Part shown: positions 34,370 to 44,983 of the stretch, piece after piece
Layout: each line of letters starts with the position of its first letter
Position numbering within the stretch: position 1 is the stretch's first letter
DNA from: Belliella aquatica
Lineage (GTDB): Bacteria; Bacteroidota; Bacteroidia; Cytophagales; Cyclobacteriaceae
Assembly: GCF_014637795.1 (NCBI RefSeq)
Contig: NZ_BMFD01000004.1
Location: 27,014-91,013 of the forward strand
DNA length: 64,000 bases
Direction of reading: 5' to 3'
Position numbers and translations under genes: made by a program
Notes under the pieces: generated by a model
Told to the model about the DNA's origin: nothing
Database searches by the model: none
What the model saw: the letters and a program-made list of their open reading frames with translations, nothing else

Positions 34370-35428
34370 ATGCGTTGGTTCGATCCGCTGCTTTATCCAT
34401 TTTCTTTACTTTATGACACTGCTACTCGGTTGCGAAATCGGATGTTTGATGTTGGGATGAAAAAAGGAGTTGAGTTTTCCATTCCTACTATTGTCGTCGG
34501 AAACTTAAGTATGGGAGGTACGGGTAAAACGCCTTTTGTGGAATTGCTGATCCGGCTTTTTTCAGAAAAACACCAAATCTGTACGCTTAGCAGAGGGTAT
34601 GGTCGTAAGACTAAGGGATTCATTCTAGCCAATGAAAATGCATCAGCTGCTGAAATAGGGGATGAACCTTATCAGATTTATTCAAAGTTTGGTCATAAGA
34701 TCAATGTGGCTGTAGGAGAAGAACGAATTCTTGCAATACCCGAAATTATTATCCAAAAACCAGAGACAGAAGCAATCTTTTTGGATGATGCCTTCCAGCA
34801 TCGCTATGTCAAAGGTGATTTGAACATCTTGTTGACTACTTTTCAAAAACCTTTTTTCAAGGATAAAATCGTGCCACTCGGCACATTGAGAGAAGCAAAA
34901 GAAGGTGCTGGTAGAGCGGATATTATTGTAGTAACCAAGTGCCCAACTGGACTTGAAGATGATGTAAAAGCTAAGTTTTCGATAGAGATTAGAAAATTCA
35001 ATTCGGAGGCTAAAATTATCTTTGCTGGGATAAAATATGGAAAGCCAGTTGCCGCTGGTACTGCATCAAATGGTGATAGCAAGAATGTTGTGTTAGTTTC
35101 TGGAATTGCAGATGATAGCCTGTTCAAGGCGGAAGCAAAGAAAAATTATACTGTTATCAAGGATTTTGCTTTTTCTGATCATCATCACTATAAAGTCAGT
35201 GATATTAAAAAAATTGTGGAGAGCGTAAAAGAAAATCCCGATTCACTAATTTTAACGACTGAAAAAGATGCAGTCAAACTTAAAGCACCTATATTTCGAG
35301 ATTATTTAGAAGAAATTGCGACTTTTGCTCTTCCTATTGAGATAAGCTTGAGTGAAGAAGACTTACTTTGGCTAGAAAAGAGAGTGTCAGTTGCGATTAA
35401 GGACAAAGGTTACATCCGTGAAATTTAA
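34370..35428 (+). CDS. lpxK: Tetraacyldisaccharide 4'-kinase (lipid A kinase)
   Basis: Phosphorylates the 4' position of the lipid A precursor. The 352-residue protein has an N-terminal membrane-facing helix, the P-loop GNLSMGGTGKTP near residues 43-54, and LDDAFQHR, a family hallmark (DDGxQH type). The C-terminal region FSDHHHYKVSD and TTEKDAVKL also match. It confirms an LPS-bearing outer membrane. The next gene overlaps by 11 nt. Confidence 0.95.
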   Translation: MRWFDPLLYPFSLLYDTATRLRNRMFDVGMKKGVEFSIPTIVVGNLSMGGTGKTPFVELLIRLFSEKHQICTLSRGYGRKTKGFILANENASAAEIGDEPYQIYSKFGHKINVAVGEERILAIPEIIIQKPETEAIFLDDAFQHRYVKGDLNILLTTFQKPFFKDKIVPLGTLREAKEGAGRADIIVVTKCPTGLEDDVKAKFSIEIRKFNSEAKIIFAGIKYGKPVAAGTASNGDSKNVVLVSGIADDSLFKAEAKKNYTVIKDFAFSDHHHYKVSDIKKIVESVKENPDSLILTTEKDAVKLKAPIFRDYLEEIATFALPIEISLSEEDLLWLEKRVSVAIKDKGYIREI

Positions 35429-37388
35429 ATTATATAGTTTACTTGTATTTTTTATATGCTTTTTTTTAGCAGAAGAAGTGTATTCTCAAGGGGCTACGCG
35501 AGTGCCTCCTCCTGGTTCTGGAGGTACTTTTCCTCCACAGCAGCAAAGGCAGCAAGAAGGAGAAAATGAAGGCGAAGGTGAAACGAATGGTAGAAGAAAA
35601 CTAATCGATGATTCTACGAAAATGGTTTTTGGACCAAAGACTACCTTATATTTCTTTGAAAAGGATGTCAAAAGAAATCGGATTAAAAAAACAGAGTTGG
35701 ACACCCTGCTCAACGGTTTTCATTATTATGAACCTGTAGCTAGCACAGGATGGAAGTATCAGGATCTCGGTAATATTGGAACTGCTTCAAAACCGGTATT
35801 TTATCAAGCACCAAAGATGATAGGGACATCATCAGGGTTTTCTGCTTATGATCTTTATTATCATTCACCGGACAGTATCAAATATTACGATACAAAATCT
35901 CCCTATACTAAAATGGCACTGTTCTTTGGAGGAGGGAATAGGAACATGATGGATTTAGAATTTGCGAGAAATGTCACTCCGAATTGGAACGTTGGATTCA
36001 ATCTTCATACAATTAGAGCTACGAAAACCCTCAATCCATCACGAAGGGACGATCATGGTGCTGTGCAGAATTCCTATTCTTTTCAAACTAGTTATAAGTC
36101 TGATAACGAGAAATACTTCCTCTTGGCAAATTTCTCTAGAATGAGGCATCAAGTGGCCGAACAAGGAGGTATCATCCCTCCTGACGTGGACAGTACCTCT
36201 CTTTATTTTACTTATGAAGATGCAAAAGTCTGGCTTCGTAATTCTCAAGCAGTAGATTTGAGGCAAGACTATCATCTGTATCATGAATATGAATTGCTCA
36301 AAGGCTGGCAAGTATATCATGTATTTGACAAAAGAAAACAAGATGTCACCTTCAAATCAGCTTTAAATTCTGCTGATGGTGCTTTTTTCGATCTCTATAA
36401 TCCAGATCGATTCAATCGTCAAGATAGTACGATCATTTTTAATAATTTTTCCGAGTGGAGAAATGAAGCTGGTTTCAAAGGGGACTTGGGTCTATTATAT
36501 TATAATGCCTTCGTGAAATTTCGGACTGGCAGAATGGAAAGTAACTATTTTGTCAATCCAAATGGATTTGATGAGTTATCTCTTGGCGGTGCATTGAGAG
36601 GAGATTTGAATGAAAAATGGAGTTTTGAGGCTGAGGGTGAATATCTCTTGCCAGGAGCATTTAGAATCCATGGATTATTTGTATCACCCTATTTAGAAGC
36701 ATCTTATACCAAGGCTTTGTACAAACCCACTTCAATGCAAGAATTGTACAGAGGAAATCACCACCGCTGGAGCAATAGTTTTTCAAATATTGGATTAGAT
36801 CAAATTCAAGGTGTTATCAAAGCAGACTTTAAAAGATGGAGTATTCGGCCTAATTTGACGATCAATAGAGTTAATAACTATGTGTTTTTTAATGAAAATC
36901 AGCAAGCTACACAGGCTTCAGGCGAAGCATTTATGTTAATTCCAGGAATCAAAACCAGCTTCAATGCAGGAGGTAAATTATTCTGGGAGACTGAAGCTTA
37001 CTATACTTTAATTACGGGAGGCGGAGCTGACAACTTCAGAATTCCCGAGATATTTGTTAATAGTAGGATTTATTTTGATAGTCCATTATTTGACGAAAAC
37101 CTTTTTGTTCAAATTGGTTTAGAGGGTAGATATAGGAGTGAACACTTTGCAGAAGCCTACAATCCTGCTATGCAGCAATTTCATCTTCAAGACAGATTCT
37201 CTAATGTCGAAGGGTATCCTGTCGTTGACTTTTTTCTCAATGCAAGGATTAACAGAACAAGGATTTTATTAAGATACAACCATGTGAATAGCAATTTACT
37301 TTCTGTTCCAGGCTATTTCGTGACGCCGGATTTTACTGGATTGAAAGGAACATTTGACGTAGGAATTTCATGGCCTTTATTTGATTGA
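35418..37388 (+). CDS. Putative outer-membrane porin
   Basis: A 656-residue exported protein. A GTG at 35418 gives a clean signal peptide (hydrophobic LLVFFICFFLAEE, cut near VYSQ). A Gln/Gly/Glu-rich low-complexity stretch follows, then a long beta-rich domain with alternating aromatic strands and a C-terminus ending in GISWPLFD. This is the form of the 'putative porin' family of Bacteroidota. It overlaps lpxK and is followed after 2 nt by miaE, so the three are one operon. Confidence 0.78.
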   Translation: MKFKLYSLLVFFICFFLAEEVYSQGATRVPPPGSGGTFPPQQQRQQEGENEGEGETNGRRKLIDDSTKMVFGPKTTLYFFEKDVKRNRIKKTELDTLLNGFHYYEPVASTGWKYQDLGNIGTASKPVFYQAPKMIGTSSGFSAYDLYYHSPDSIKYYDTKSPYTKMALFFGGGNRNMMDLEFARNVTPNWNVGFNLHTIRATKTLNPSRRDDHGAVQNSYSFQTSYKSDNEKYFLLANFSRMRHQVAEQGGIIPPDVDSTSLYFTYEDAKVWLRNSQAVDLRQDYHLYHEYELLKGWQVYHVFDKRKQDVTFKSALNSADGAFFDLYNPDRFNRQDSTIIFNNFSEWRNEAGFKGDLGLLYYNAFVKFRTGRMESNYFVNPNGFDELSLGGALRGDLNEKWSFEAEGEYLLPGAFRIHGLFVSPYLEASYTKALYKPTSMQELYRGNHHRWSNSFSNIGLDQIQGVIKADFKRWSIRPNLTINRVNNYVFFNENQQATQASGEAFMLIPGIKTSFNAGGKLFWETEAYYTLITGGGADNFRIPEIFVNSRIYFDSPLFDENLFVQIGLEGRYRSEHFAEAYNPAMQQFHLQDRFSNVEGYPVVDFFLNARINRTRILLRYNHVNSNLLSVPGYFVTPDFTGLKGTFDVGISWPLFD

Positions 37389-37390
37389 TA

Positions 37391-38002
37391 ATGAGTTGGG
37401 AGGAAAGTACAAAACAAAAAATGCTTCATTTGCAACTGCCTACAGATCCCCGATGGGTCGATATTGCAGCGATGAATATCGAGGATATTTTGGTTGATCA
37501 TGCCTATTGCGAACAAAAAGCTGCATCTTCTTGTATTTCTCTTATAGTCAACTTTTTTGATTTCAAAGAGGTGACTGAAGTTTTGACACCCGTGGTAGCA
37601 GAAGAATGGGGACACTTCGAAAGAGTCATCGAGCACTTGAATAAAAGAAATTATACCCTAGGGAAGCCTAGAAAAGATGAATATGTAATCAAACTCCTTG
37701 ATTTTATTAAAAAAGGTGGGAGTAGAGAGCAGCAGCTAACCGAACATTTATTGATGAATGCCTTGATTGAGGCAAGAAGCTGTGAACGATTCAAGTTGCT
37801 CTCCCAGCAAATCAATGACGTAGAGTTGAAAAAATTCTACTACGAACTGATGATCTCAGAGGCTGGACATTATGTCAATTTCATAGAATTGGCTCGAAAA
37901 ATCTATGATAAAGAAAAAGTTAATGCGAGATGGCAGGAATGGCTTGCCTTTGAATCAGAAATAATTAAAAATCTTGAAATCCGTGGTGACCGCATGCATT
38001 GA
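37391..38002 (+). CDS. miaE: tRNA-(ms2io6A37) hydroxylase-like diiron protein
   Basis: A 203-residue ferritin-like diiron protein. Ligand motifs of the MiaE family are visible: EQKAASS, EEWGHFERV, EARSCERF and SEAGHYVNF (two ExxH pairs). MiaE hydroxylates the isopentenyl side chain of ms2i6A37 in tRNA. The start is the ATG at 37391, just after the porin stop. The substrate is inferred from family membership. Confidence 0.9.
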   Translation: MSWEESTKQKMLHLQLPTDPRWVDIAAMNIEDILVDHAYCEQKAASSCISLIVNFFDFKEVTEVLTPVVAEEWGHFERVIEHLNKRNYTLGKPRKDEYVIKLLDFIKKGGSREQQLTEHLLMNALIEARSCERFKLLSQQINDVELKKFYYELMISEAGHYVNFIELARKIYDKEKVNARWQEWLAFESEIIKNLEIRGDRMH

Positions 38003-38123
38003 AAGATTTTTAACCGAATAAAAAAAAATATTAAACTAATGTTATAACATTTGAATATTATCCTTCATATTAAAGGTCTTGAAAGTAATATTTTGTTGAA
38101 TGTTGTTCTAATTTGAACGTTTT

Positions 38124-39368
38124 ATGAATCTGACCGAAAATATAAAAGAGGCTCTAAGGTCTGTCAAGATTAACTTATTGCGAACAGTCCTTACAGGGAC
38201 GATTATCGCTATCGGGATCACTTCTCTAGTAGGAATGTTGACAGCGATTGATGCGATCAAAGCTCAAATTGAAGATAGTTTCTCCGGGCTGGGTGCTAAT
38301 AACTTTGATGTTAGGTCTAGAGGGTTTTCTGGAGGTAGAGCCGTACAAGGCGGTAAGACTGAAAAATCCTACCCCGCAGTGAAATTCAGAGATGCTCAAG
38401 ATTTTAAAAGTGAATATTCTTCAATAGGAATGTCCACAGTTTATTCTACTCTTTCTGGTGCTGTGGAAATCAAAAGAGGATCTAAAAAGACCAATCCAAA
38501 CATTAGAGTGACAGGAGTTGATGATTTATATCTTCCTATCAAAGGTATTAAAATAGAGGATGGTAGAAATTTTAGTAATACTGAGATTGAATACGGTTCA
38601 AACGTCTGTATTGTAGGCGTGGAATTGGTTGACTTATTATTTGAAAAAGAAGAAAATCCATTGAACAAACAAGTTTCATTCTTTGGGAATAGATATACGA
38701 TTATAGGAGTAATAGAAAAACAAGGAAGTGTTGGCGGAGGTTCGGGGGCCGATAGAGCTGTGTTTATTACTGTTATCAATGGGAGTAGGTTAGATAGGAG
38801 AGGTACATTCAGATATACTATTACCGCAAGTGGGACCAATCCTATAAATCTTGATTATGAAATGGGTCAGGCAACTGGAGTCATGCGTAAAATCAGGCAA
38901 GATGGAATCGGAGAGGAAGATTCATTCGAAATTACAAAAAGTGAATCTGTTGGAGAAAGTTTGGAGGAAGTTGCTGGATATTTGAGAATTGGAGGTTTTA
39001 CAATTGGCTTTATTACTTTGATCGGTGCTTCTATTGGTCTGATGAATATCATGATGGTATCTGTTACAGAAAGAACTAGAGAGATTGGAATTCGAAAAGC
39101 CTTAGGTGCAACACCATTGAGGATTCGACAGCAGTTTTTAATTGAAGCAATCGTTATTTGTTTGATAGGAGGTGTTTTTGGGGTTATTCTAGGAATTGGA
39201 ATCGGTAATATTGTTGCGAATACCATAGGTCCAGGTGGATTCTTGATTCCTTGGATTTGGATTATAGTTTCCTTTGTGATTTGTGTTTTCGTGGGACTAT
39301 CGTCGGGTTATATTCCAGCCTTCAAAGCAAGTAAATTAGATCCAATTGAATCACTGAGATACGAATAG
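38124..39368 (+). CDS. MacB/FtsX-type ABC transporter permease
   Basis: A 414-residue permease. An N-terminal membrane helix ([19 protein letters not shown]) is followed by a periplasmic MacB-PCD domain (about 45-270) and three C-terminal helices of the FtsX type with the signature [15 protein letters not shown]. The last residues [14 protein letters not shown] are typical. No ATP-binding subunit is next to it, so the partner is encoded elsewhere. Substrate unknown; lipoprotein, peptide or drug efflux are usual roles. Confidence 0.9.
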   Translation: MNLTENIKEALRSVKINLLRTVLTGTIIAIGITSLVGMLTAIDAIKAQIEDSFSGLGANNFDVRSRGFSGGRAVQGGKTEKSYPAVKFRDAQDFKSEYSSIGMSTVYSTLSGAVEIKRGSKKTNPNIRVTGVDDLYLPIKGIKIEDGRNFSNTEIEYGSNVCIVGVELVDLLFEKEENPLNKQVSFFGNRYTIIGVIEKQGSVGGGSGADRAVFITVINGSRLDRRGTFRYTITASGTNPINLDYEMGQATGVMRKIRQDGIGEEDSFEITKSESVGESLEEVAGYLRIGGFTIGFITLIGASIGLMNIMMVSVTERTREIGIRKALGATPLRIRQQFLIEAIVICLIGGVFGVILGIGIGNIVANTIGPGGFLIPWIWIIVSFVICVFVGLSSGYIPAFKASKLDPIESLRYE

Positions 39369-39393
39369 TATAAAAAAATTCATTTTAGAGATA

Positions 39394-39436
39394 AAAAAAG
39401 TCTAGCTTCATATTCGATATGAAGCTAGACTTTTTT
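39394..39436 (+). terminator. Terminator after the permease gene
   Basis: 20-bp perfect stem with a TCG loop and A and T runs on the two sides, so it could act in both directions. The bases up to 39587 contain nothing else I can name. Confidence 0.92.
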
Positions 39437-39587
39437 GCTTTTTGGACAGTTTTGTTGCGATCTATATTTTTTATAATTGATAATTAGTTAAACAACGTTT
39501 ATTACAATTTAAGATCGGCTGAATACTGTTGCGTATCTTCGAGAAGTCTGAAATATATTCACAGCAGTATTATTGCGGATAATCATA

Positions 39588-39950
39588 TTAAATAACATCA
39601 GTTTTGAGAGGACTCTCTCCATACTCATTTGCTTTTTCTTGACCTTTCTTAAGTCCAAGCCAAATAAATCCAATAAAGTTTATTGGTGGTGGAATGAGCA
39701 AGTAAAGTGCATATTTCCAATCGAGACCAATGTCATGAAATCTTTTTATTGCCTGAATCAACAATAGAATTATGGTAGTAACCAACACGATACCAAAAGC
39801 TGCAAATGAAATAAAATCAGAAAGCATGTATGCTTCATACATTTTAACAAGAGCAATGATATTTGTCCAATAAAATACTAAAAATAAAATCCAGTACTTT
39901 CTTCTAGTTATTCTACCTGTCGGTTTAAAGAAATTATATTTACTTTTCAT
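39588..39950 (-). CDS. DUF805 family membrane protein
   Basis: A 120-residue inner-membrane protein of the DUF805 (YhaH-like) family. The N-terminal GRITRRKYWILFL motif, the IKRFHDIGLDW motif in the middle and the KGQEKANEYGESP tail are characteristic. Three or four helices are expected. Start ATG at 39950 leaves a short cytoplasmic lead. Function unknown. Confidence 0.85.
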   Translation of the reverse strand: MKSKYNFFKPTGRITRRKYWILFLVFYWTNIIALVKMYEAYMLSDFISFAAFGIVLVTTIILLLIQAIKRFHDIGLDWKYALYLLIPPPINFIGFIWLGLKKGQEKANEYGESPLKTDVI

Positions 39951-40039
39951 AAATATATAACTTAACAAAGTGCTAATTGTTTAAATTAACCCTATCAAAT
40001 TATATTTTATATAATAAATCCAATTGAATATGTAAAAAA

Positions 40040-41359
40040 TCAATGTGATTCATAGGTCTGTTCTGGTTCCAGAACTTCCACAGTTCCTCTTTCATTGATT
40101 TCATTTAAAGTAACTGTTTTGAGTTCGTTGATAAGGATAGGATCGTATTTAGCAGCAACTCTAATATAATTTTCAGTGAATCCATGCATCTTTCCATCTT
40201 CAATATCTTCTTCAAATAGGACTGTGAATGTCTTTCCTAAATTTTCTTCGTAGAACTTTCTTCTTTTCTTTTCCGATAAAATTCGAAGCATTTTGGATCT
40301 TTCATTTCTTATTTTCATTGGCACGACTCCATTCATTTCAACTGCTCTAGTATTCGCTCTTTCAGAATACGTAAATACATGGAGATAAGAAATATCTAAT
40401 TCATTTAGAAAATTATATGTTTCCAAAAACAATTCATCTGTCTCACCTGGGAATCCGACAATCACATCAACTCCAATGCAACAATGCGGCATTAGTGTTT
40501 TTATTTTGCTCACTCTATCTTCATAAAGCTCACGAAGATATCTTCTCCCCATTTTTCTCAAAATCTCATTACTTCCTGATTGTAGCGGCACATGGAAGTG
40601 TGGAACGAATCTTTTTGATGTAGAAACAAACTCAATTGCTTCATTTGTCAATAAATTTGGTTCAATCGAAGAAATTCTATATCTATCTATTCCCTCTACT
40701 TCATCGATTGCTCTTATTAAGTCTATGAATCTTTCTTCTCTTTTGCCTTCTTGAATTCCAAAATCACCAATATTTACACCGGTAAGCACCACCTCTTTCA
40801 CATCCGTCTGAGCAATTTCTCTGACTGATTTGAGGATGTTTTCTGTGCTATCACTTCTGCTTTTTCCTCTTGCTAGTGGAATGGTACAAAAAGCACAGCC
40901 ATAATTACATCCATCCTGCACTTTCAAAAATGTCCTTGTCCTGTCATGCATAGAGAAGGCATTGTTGAAAACTATTGCATCTTGAATTTCAGAAGCTAGT
41001 ACTTTTGTTTCTTGTTCTTTGGCAAAACCATCCAAAAGCTCAATGAGTCGGAATTTTTCAGCAGCACCTAGTACAGCATCCACACCTTTGATTTCAGAAA
41101 TTTCCTGCGGTTTTAATTGAGCGTAGCACCCGATGATCGTTACGTAGGAATTTGGAGAGATCTTTTTCGCTTCCTTGACAATCTTTTTACATTTCTTGTC
41201 TGCATTCTCAGTTACTGAACAGGTATTGATGATAAAAATATCAGGCGTTTCATCAAACTCCACTTTTTGATACCCTTTGTTTTCAAACATTCTACTAATA
41301 GTAGAAGTCTCTGAATAATTTAATTTACAACCTAATGTATAGAATGCTACTTTTTTCAC
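40040..41359 (-). CDS. mtaB: tRNA (t6A37) methylthiotransferase
   Basis: Radical-SAM enzyme adding the methylthio group to t6A37. The 439-residue protein has the UPF0004 domain with three cysteines (TLGCKLNYSE, NTCSVTE, GCYAQ), the radical-SAM triad GCNYGCAFC and a C-terminal TRAM-like part. No ATG is available; GTG at 41359 gives the family start VKKVAFYTLGCK, and a TTG seven codons earlier is the alternative. The neighbouring miaE acts on the other A37 modification. Confidence 0.93.
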   Translation of the reverse strand: MKKVAFYTLGCKLNYSETSTISRMFENKGYQKVEFDETPDIFIINTCSVTENADKKCKKIVKEAKKISPNSYVTIIGCYAQLKPQEISEIKGVDAVLGAAEKFRLIELLDGFAKEQETKVLASEIQDAIVFNNAFSMHDRTRTFLKVQDGCNYGCAFCTIPLARGKSRSDSTENILKSVREIAQTDVKEVVLTGVNIGDFGIQEGKREERFIDLIRAIDEVEGIDRYRISSIEPNLLTNEAIEFVSTSKRFVPHFHVPLQSGSNEILRKMGRRYLRELYEDRVSKIKTLMPHCCIGVDVIVGFPGETDELFLETYNFLNELDISYLHVFTYSERANTRAVEMNGVVPMKIRNERSKMLRILSEKKRRKFYEENLGKTFTVLFEEDIEDGKMHGFTENYIRVAAKYDPILINELKTVTLNEINERGTVEVLEPEQTYESH

Positions 41360-41572
41360 GATGCTCTCCTCTAAATTCAATCCACAAAGTTAATTATTTA
41401 AGTCAAGTTATCAATTTAGGCTAGCAACCATATTTTCTTTATTTTTTCGGGTCAAAATCACTTTTTTTGGCCGACTTTATCAAAATTAGACCTGTTTTTT
41501 TGAAAAAACTGCATTTTTTACACAAATCTGGCTCAAAAATCAGCTGATAGCTTATAAATAAATAATATTTTC

Positions 41573-41580
41573 TATTTTTG
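41573..41580 (+). promoter_or_regulatory. Possible -7 element for glutamine synthetase
   Basis: TATTTTTG fits TAnnTTTG and lies 32 nt before the ATG at 41613. The 150 nt before it are AT-rich with short T and A runs; a TTG element at the right distance is missing. Confidence 0.45.
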
Positions 41581-41612
41581 TAAGTGTAAAATCAAACCAC
41601 TTATTGTAGAAA

Positions 41613-43775
41613 ATGGCAACTTTAAGACAAAATGCGCTTTTAAAAGCACAAGAAAGACCAAGTGTGTCCGTAACGGCACCTTCTCTAAAGATTTCAGATT
41701 ACTTTGGAGTTAATGTTTTTGGCACAAAACAAATGAAGGAATCATTAGCTCCTTCGGTTTACAAAAAAGTAACAGAAGCGATAGAAAAAGGATCTAAAAT
41801 CGATCCTAGTACAGCAGAAGAGATTTCCTCAGCAGTCAAAACTTGGGCTTTAGCCAAGGGGGTAACACATTACACGCACTGGTTTCAGCCTTTGACTGGT
41901 TCGACGGCAGAGAAGCATGATGCTTTTTTTGATGCACATGCTGGAATTGAAAAATTCAAAGGATCTGCCTTAGTTCAACAAGAGCCGGATGCTTCTTCCT
42001 TCCCAAATGGTGGTATTCGTTCTACTTTTGAAGCCAGAGGATACACTGCGTGGGATCCTTCATCTCCAATTTTTATATTTGGAAACACATTATGTATCCC
42101 TACGATTTTCGTTGCATATACAGGCGAAGCGTTAGATTATAAAACTCCACTTTTGAAATCCATTGAAGCGATCAACGAAGCTTCTGTGGCGATCTGTCAA
42201 TTGTTTGATAGAAATGTGAAGAAAATCACGCCATCTTTAGGTGTTGAACAAGAATATTTTGTGATTGACAAAGCGCTTTTCGCTACAAGACCTGATTTGG
42301 TTATGGCTGGAAGGTCAGTTTTCGGTCACAATCCTGCGAGAGGTCAGCAATTAGACGATCATTATTTCGGAACCATCCCTACTAGAGTCAAAGACTTTAT
42401 GATGGATTTTGAAATCGAAGCTTTGAAATTAGGTATCCCTGTTTCGACAAGACACAACGAAGTGGCTCCAGGTCAATTTGAAGTCGCTCCACTCTTTGAA
42501 GAAATCAATAAAGCTGTGGATCACAATCAGCTTTTGATGGATGTCATGGATAAAGTTGCTGAAAAGCACAGCTTGAAAGTTTTATTTCATGAAAAACCTT
42601 TTGCAGGCGTGAATGGATCAGGAAAGCACAACAACTGGTCTTTGATTACAGATACGGGTATCAACTTATTTCAACCTAGCAACTCAGCGAGAGAAAACCT
42701 TCAGTTCTTGACTTTCTTGGTAGCCACTGTAAAGGCAGTGTATGACTATGCAGATCTGTTGAGAGCAAGTATTGCTTCTGCTGGTAATGACTTCAGACTG
42801 GGTGCAAATGAAGCGCCTCCTGCAATCATTTCTGTATTCCTTGGCTCTACTTTGACAAGTATTCTTGATGAGTTAGAGAAAAATGGAAATATCAAAATCG
42901 AGAAAGGTGACAACATGTATATGAAATTGGGGATTTCTAAAATTCCTGAAATTATATTGGACAACACTGATAGAAATAGAACTTCACCTTTTGCATTTAC
43001 AGGAAATAAATTTGAATTCAGAGCGGTAGGATCTCAAGCCAACTCTGCTGGACCAATGACAGTATTGAATGTGATCGTAGCAGAAACATTGAAGCAACTG
43101 GCTAAGGATATCGAGAAAGAAACTTCCTCTGGTAAAGAAAAGAAAATTGCTATTGTTAATGTATTGAGAAAATACATCAAGGATAGTAAAAAAGTGAGAT
43201 TTGAAGGGGACGGATATTCTGAAGAATGGGAAAAAGAAGCTGCAAAAAGAGGACTTTCTAACTTAAAAAGCACACCTTTTGCTCTTGATACTTATCTGGA
43301 TAAAAAATCTATCGAGGTATTCGCCAAGCATAATGTTCTTTCTGGTGTAGAATTGCATGCTAGGCATGAAATTATGCTTGAAAATTACATTAAGAAGGTA
43401 CAAATTGAATCTAGAGTAATGGGTGATTTGGCCTTGAATCACATCATCCCAACTGCTATTCTTTATCAAAACAAGCTTATAGAAAACGCAAACGGTCTAC
43501 AAGGATTAGGTTTAGATAATACTGCGGCGATTGAAACAATTAAAGATGTCAGCCGTCATTTGGAATCCTTAAAATCAAATGTAAATCAAATGATTGAAGC
43601 TAGAAAAAGGCTAAACAAAGAATCGGATATTGTAAAACAAGCTAAAGGTTATAGTCTTGAAGTAAAAGATGCGTTCTTTGATAAAATCAGATATGCAGTA
43701 GATAAGCTAGAGCTATTGGTGGATGATGAATCTTGGCCTTTAGTGAAGTACAGAGAAATGTTGTTCATTAAATAA
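41613..43775 (+). CDS. glnN: Glutamine synthetase type III
   Basis: Makes glutamine from glutamate, ammonia and ATP. The 720-residue length and the N-terminus with KISDYFGVNVF identify the GSIII class found in Bacteroidota and cyanobacteria. Motifs seen are THYTHWFQPLTG, GVEQEYFVID, HNEVAPGQFEVAP and the ATP-site FAGVNGSGKHNNWS. It stands alone between its own promoter and terminator. A LacI-type regulator gene follows. Confidence 0.96.
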   Translation: MATLRQNALLKAQERPSVSVTAPSLKISDYFGVNVFGTKQMKESLAPSVYKKVTEAIEKGSKIDPSTAEEISSAVKTWALAKGVTHYTHWFQPLTGSTAEKHDAFFDAHAGIEKFKGSALVQQEPDASSFPNGGIRSTFEARGYTAWDPSSPIFIFGNTLCIPTIFVAYTGEALDYKTPLLKSIEAINEASVAICQLFDRNVKKITPSLGVEQEYFVIDKALFATRPDLVMAGRSVFGHNPARGQQLDDHYFGTIPTRVKDFMMDFEIEALKLGIPVSTRHNEVAPGQFEVAPLFEEINKAVDHNQLLMDVMDKVAEKHSLKVLFHEKPFAGVNGSGKHNNWSLITDTGINLFQPSNSARENLQFLTFLVATVKAVYDYADLLRASIASAGNDFRLGANEAPPAIISVFLGSTLTSILDELEKNGNIKIEKGDNMYMKLGISKIPEIILDNTDRNRTSPFAFTGNKFEFRAVGSQANSAGPMTVLNVIVAETLKQLAKDIEKETSSGKEKKIAIVNVLRKYIKDSKKVRFEGDGYSEEWEKEAAKRGLSNLKSTPFALDTYLDKKSIEVFAKHNVLSGVELHARHEIMLENYIKKVQIESRVMGDLALNHIIPTAILYQNKLIENANGLQGLGLDNTAAIETIKDVSRHLESLKSNVNQMIEARKRLNKESDIVKQAKGYSLEVKDAFFDKIRYAVDKLELLVDDESWPLVKYREMLFIK

Positions 43776-43796
43776 CAGAACCTATTTACCTAATTT

Positions 43797-43826
43797 AAAA
43801 AAGACCGCCATTCGCGGTCTTTTTTT
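43797..43826 (+). terminator. Terminator after glutamine synthetase
   Basis: Stem AAAAAAGACCGC / GCGGTCTTTTTT with a 5-nt loop and a T run. Confidence 0.93.
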
Positions 43827-43915
43827 ATGCCTCAATGATTTTTGCTAAAAATTTTAGCACATTTGCCATATTTGGTAATAGATTTGTATCGTTTCGAAAA
43901 ACAGAAATAAGATTA

Positions 43916-44947
43916 ATGGCAAATAAAAAAATCTCAATCAAAGATATTGCAAAGGCACTCGGTGTGTCGATCACTACTATTTCTTTTATTATCAATGGTA
44001 AGGCTGAAGAAAAGAGAATCAGCAAAGAGATGGTGAAAAAAGTGGAAGATTACGTTGCCAAGGTAGGGTATAGACCTAACCATTTAGCGCAAAGTCTGAG
44101 ATCTGGTAAATCCAAAGTTCTCGTCTTGATGGTTGAGGATATTTCCAATTCATTTTTCGCAAATATTGCACGTCTATTGGAGGAGAAAGCCTTTAAGAAT
44201 GGGTACAAGATTATTTATTGCAGTACTGAAAATAATACAGAGAAGGCCAAAGAATTGATTCATACTTTTAAAAGCAGAAACGTAGATGGCTTTATTATTA
44301 CTCCGACAGCAGGTCTCAAAAATGAAATAGAGAATTTGATAAAAGAGGATTTTGCAGTGATTTTATTTGACAGATGGATTCCAGACTTGGATTGTAGTCA
44401 TGTGATTGTCGAAAATAGGAGGAGTAGTTTTGAAGCAACGCAACACCTTATAGAAAACGGTGCCAAAAAGATTGTTTTCATTACGGTTACTTCAGATCAA
44501 ACCCAAATGCAAGATCGACTTGCTGGTTATCTTGAAGCTGTGAAGATGGCTAAGATGTCTCCTTATGTTTTTGAAGAGCCATTCCATACCTCCACAGAAG
44601 AATTTCAGGGAGATCAAATCAAGGAATATTTGCTAGATCATCCGGATGCAGATGCTTTATTTTTTGCCACTAATTATTTAGCATTTGAAGGGTTACATGC
44701 GATAAGAAAACTTGAATTAAAGATTCCCAAAGACGTCCAAGTTTTGGCTTTTGATGACCACTTTTTCTTTAGTCTTTACCAGCCGAGTATTTCAGCAATT
44801 GCACAACCATTAGAATTGATAGCAGATAAATTGATGGAAGGAATTCTGATCCAACTTGATGATTGTGGGAAATCTAATAGTGTTGAATTTAAGGTTGAGC
44901 TTGTGAATCAATTCATTCAAAGAAAATCAACTGAATTCAAAGTATAA
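43916..44947 (+). CDS. LacI-family transcriptional regulator
   Basis: A 343-residue repressor. The HTH at residues 4-25 (ISIKDIAKALGVSITTISF) is followed by a hinge and a periplasmic-binding-protein-like domain (VLVLMVEDISNSFFANIA; DGFIITPTAG; VLAFDDHFFF). The start is the ATG at 43916 (MANKKISIKD). No sugar catabolic genes are next to it, so the effector is unknown; it may act on distant targets. Confidence 0.9.
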   Translation: MANKKISIKDIAKALGVSITTISFIINGKAEEKRISKEMVKKVEDYVAKVGYRPNHLAQSLRSGKSKVLVLMVEDISNSFFANIARLLEEKAFKNGYKIIYCSTENNTEKAKELIHTFKSRNVDGFIITPTAGLKNEIENLIKEDFAVILFDRWIPDLDCSHVIVENRRSSFEATQHLIENGAKKIVFITVTSDQTQMQDRLAGYLEAVKMAKMSPYVFEEPFHTSTEEFQGDQIKEYLLDHPDADALFFATNYLAFEGLHAIRKLELKIPKDVQVLAFDDHFFFSLYQPSISAIAQPLELIADKLMEGILIQLDDCGKSNSVEFKVELVNQFIQRKSTEFKV

Positions 44948-44977
44948 AAAAATGGAGACCAATTGGTCTCCATTTTT
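44948..44977. terminator. Bidirectional terminator between LacI and DUF6600 genes
   Basis: 13-bp stem AAAAATGGAGACC with its complement around AATT. It serves the convergent genes on both sides. Confidence 0.92.
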
Positions 44978-44983
44978 GAATTT

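Noticed and set aside
38441-38839. 132-residue antisense frame in the permease gene
   Set aside because: Shadow frame opposite the periplasmic domain of a complete permease.
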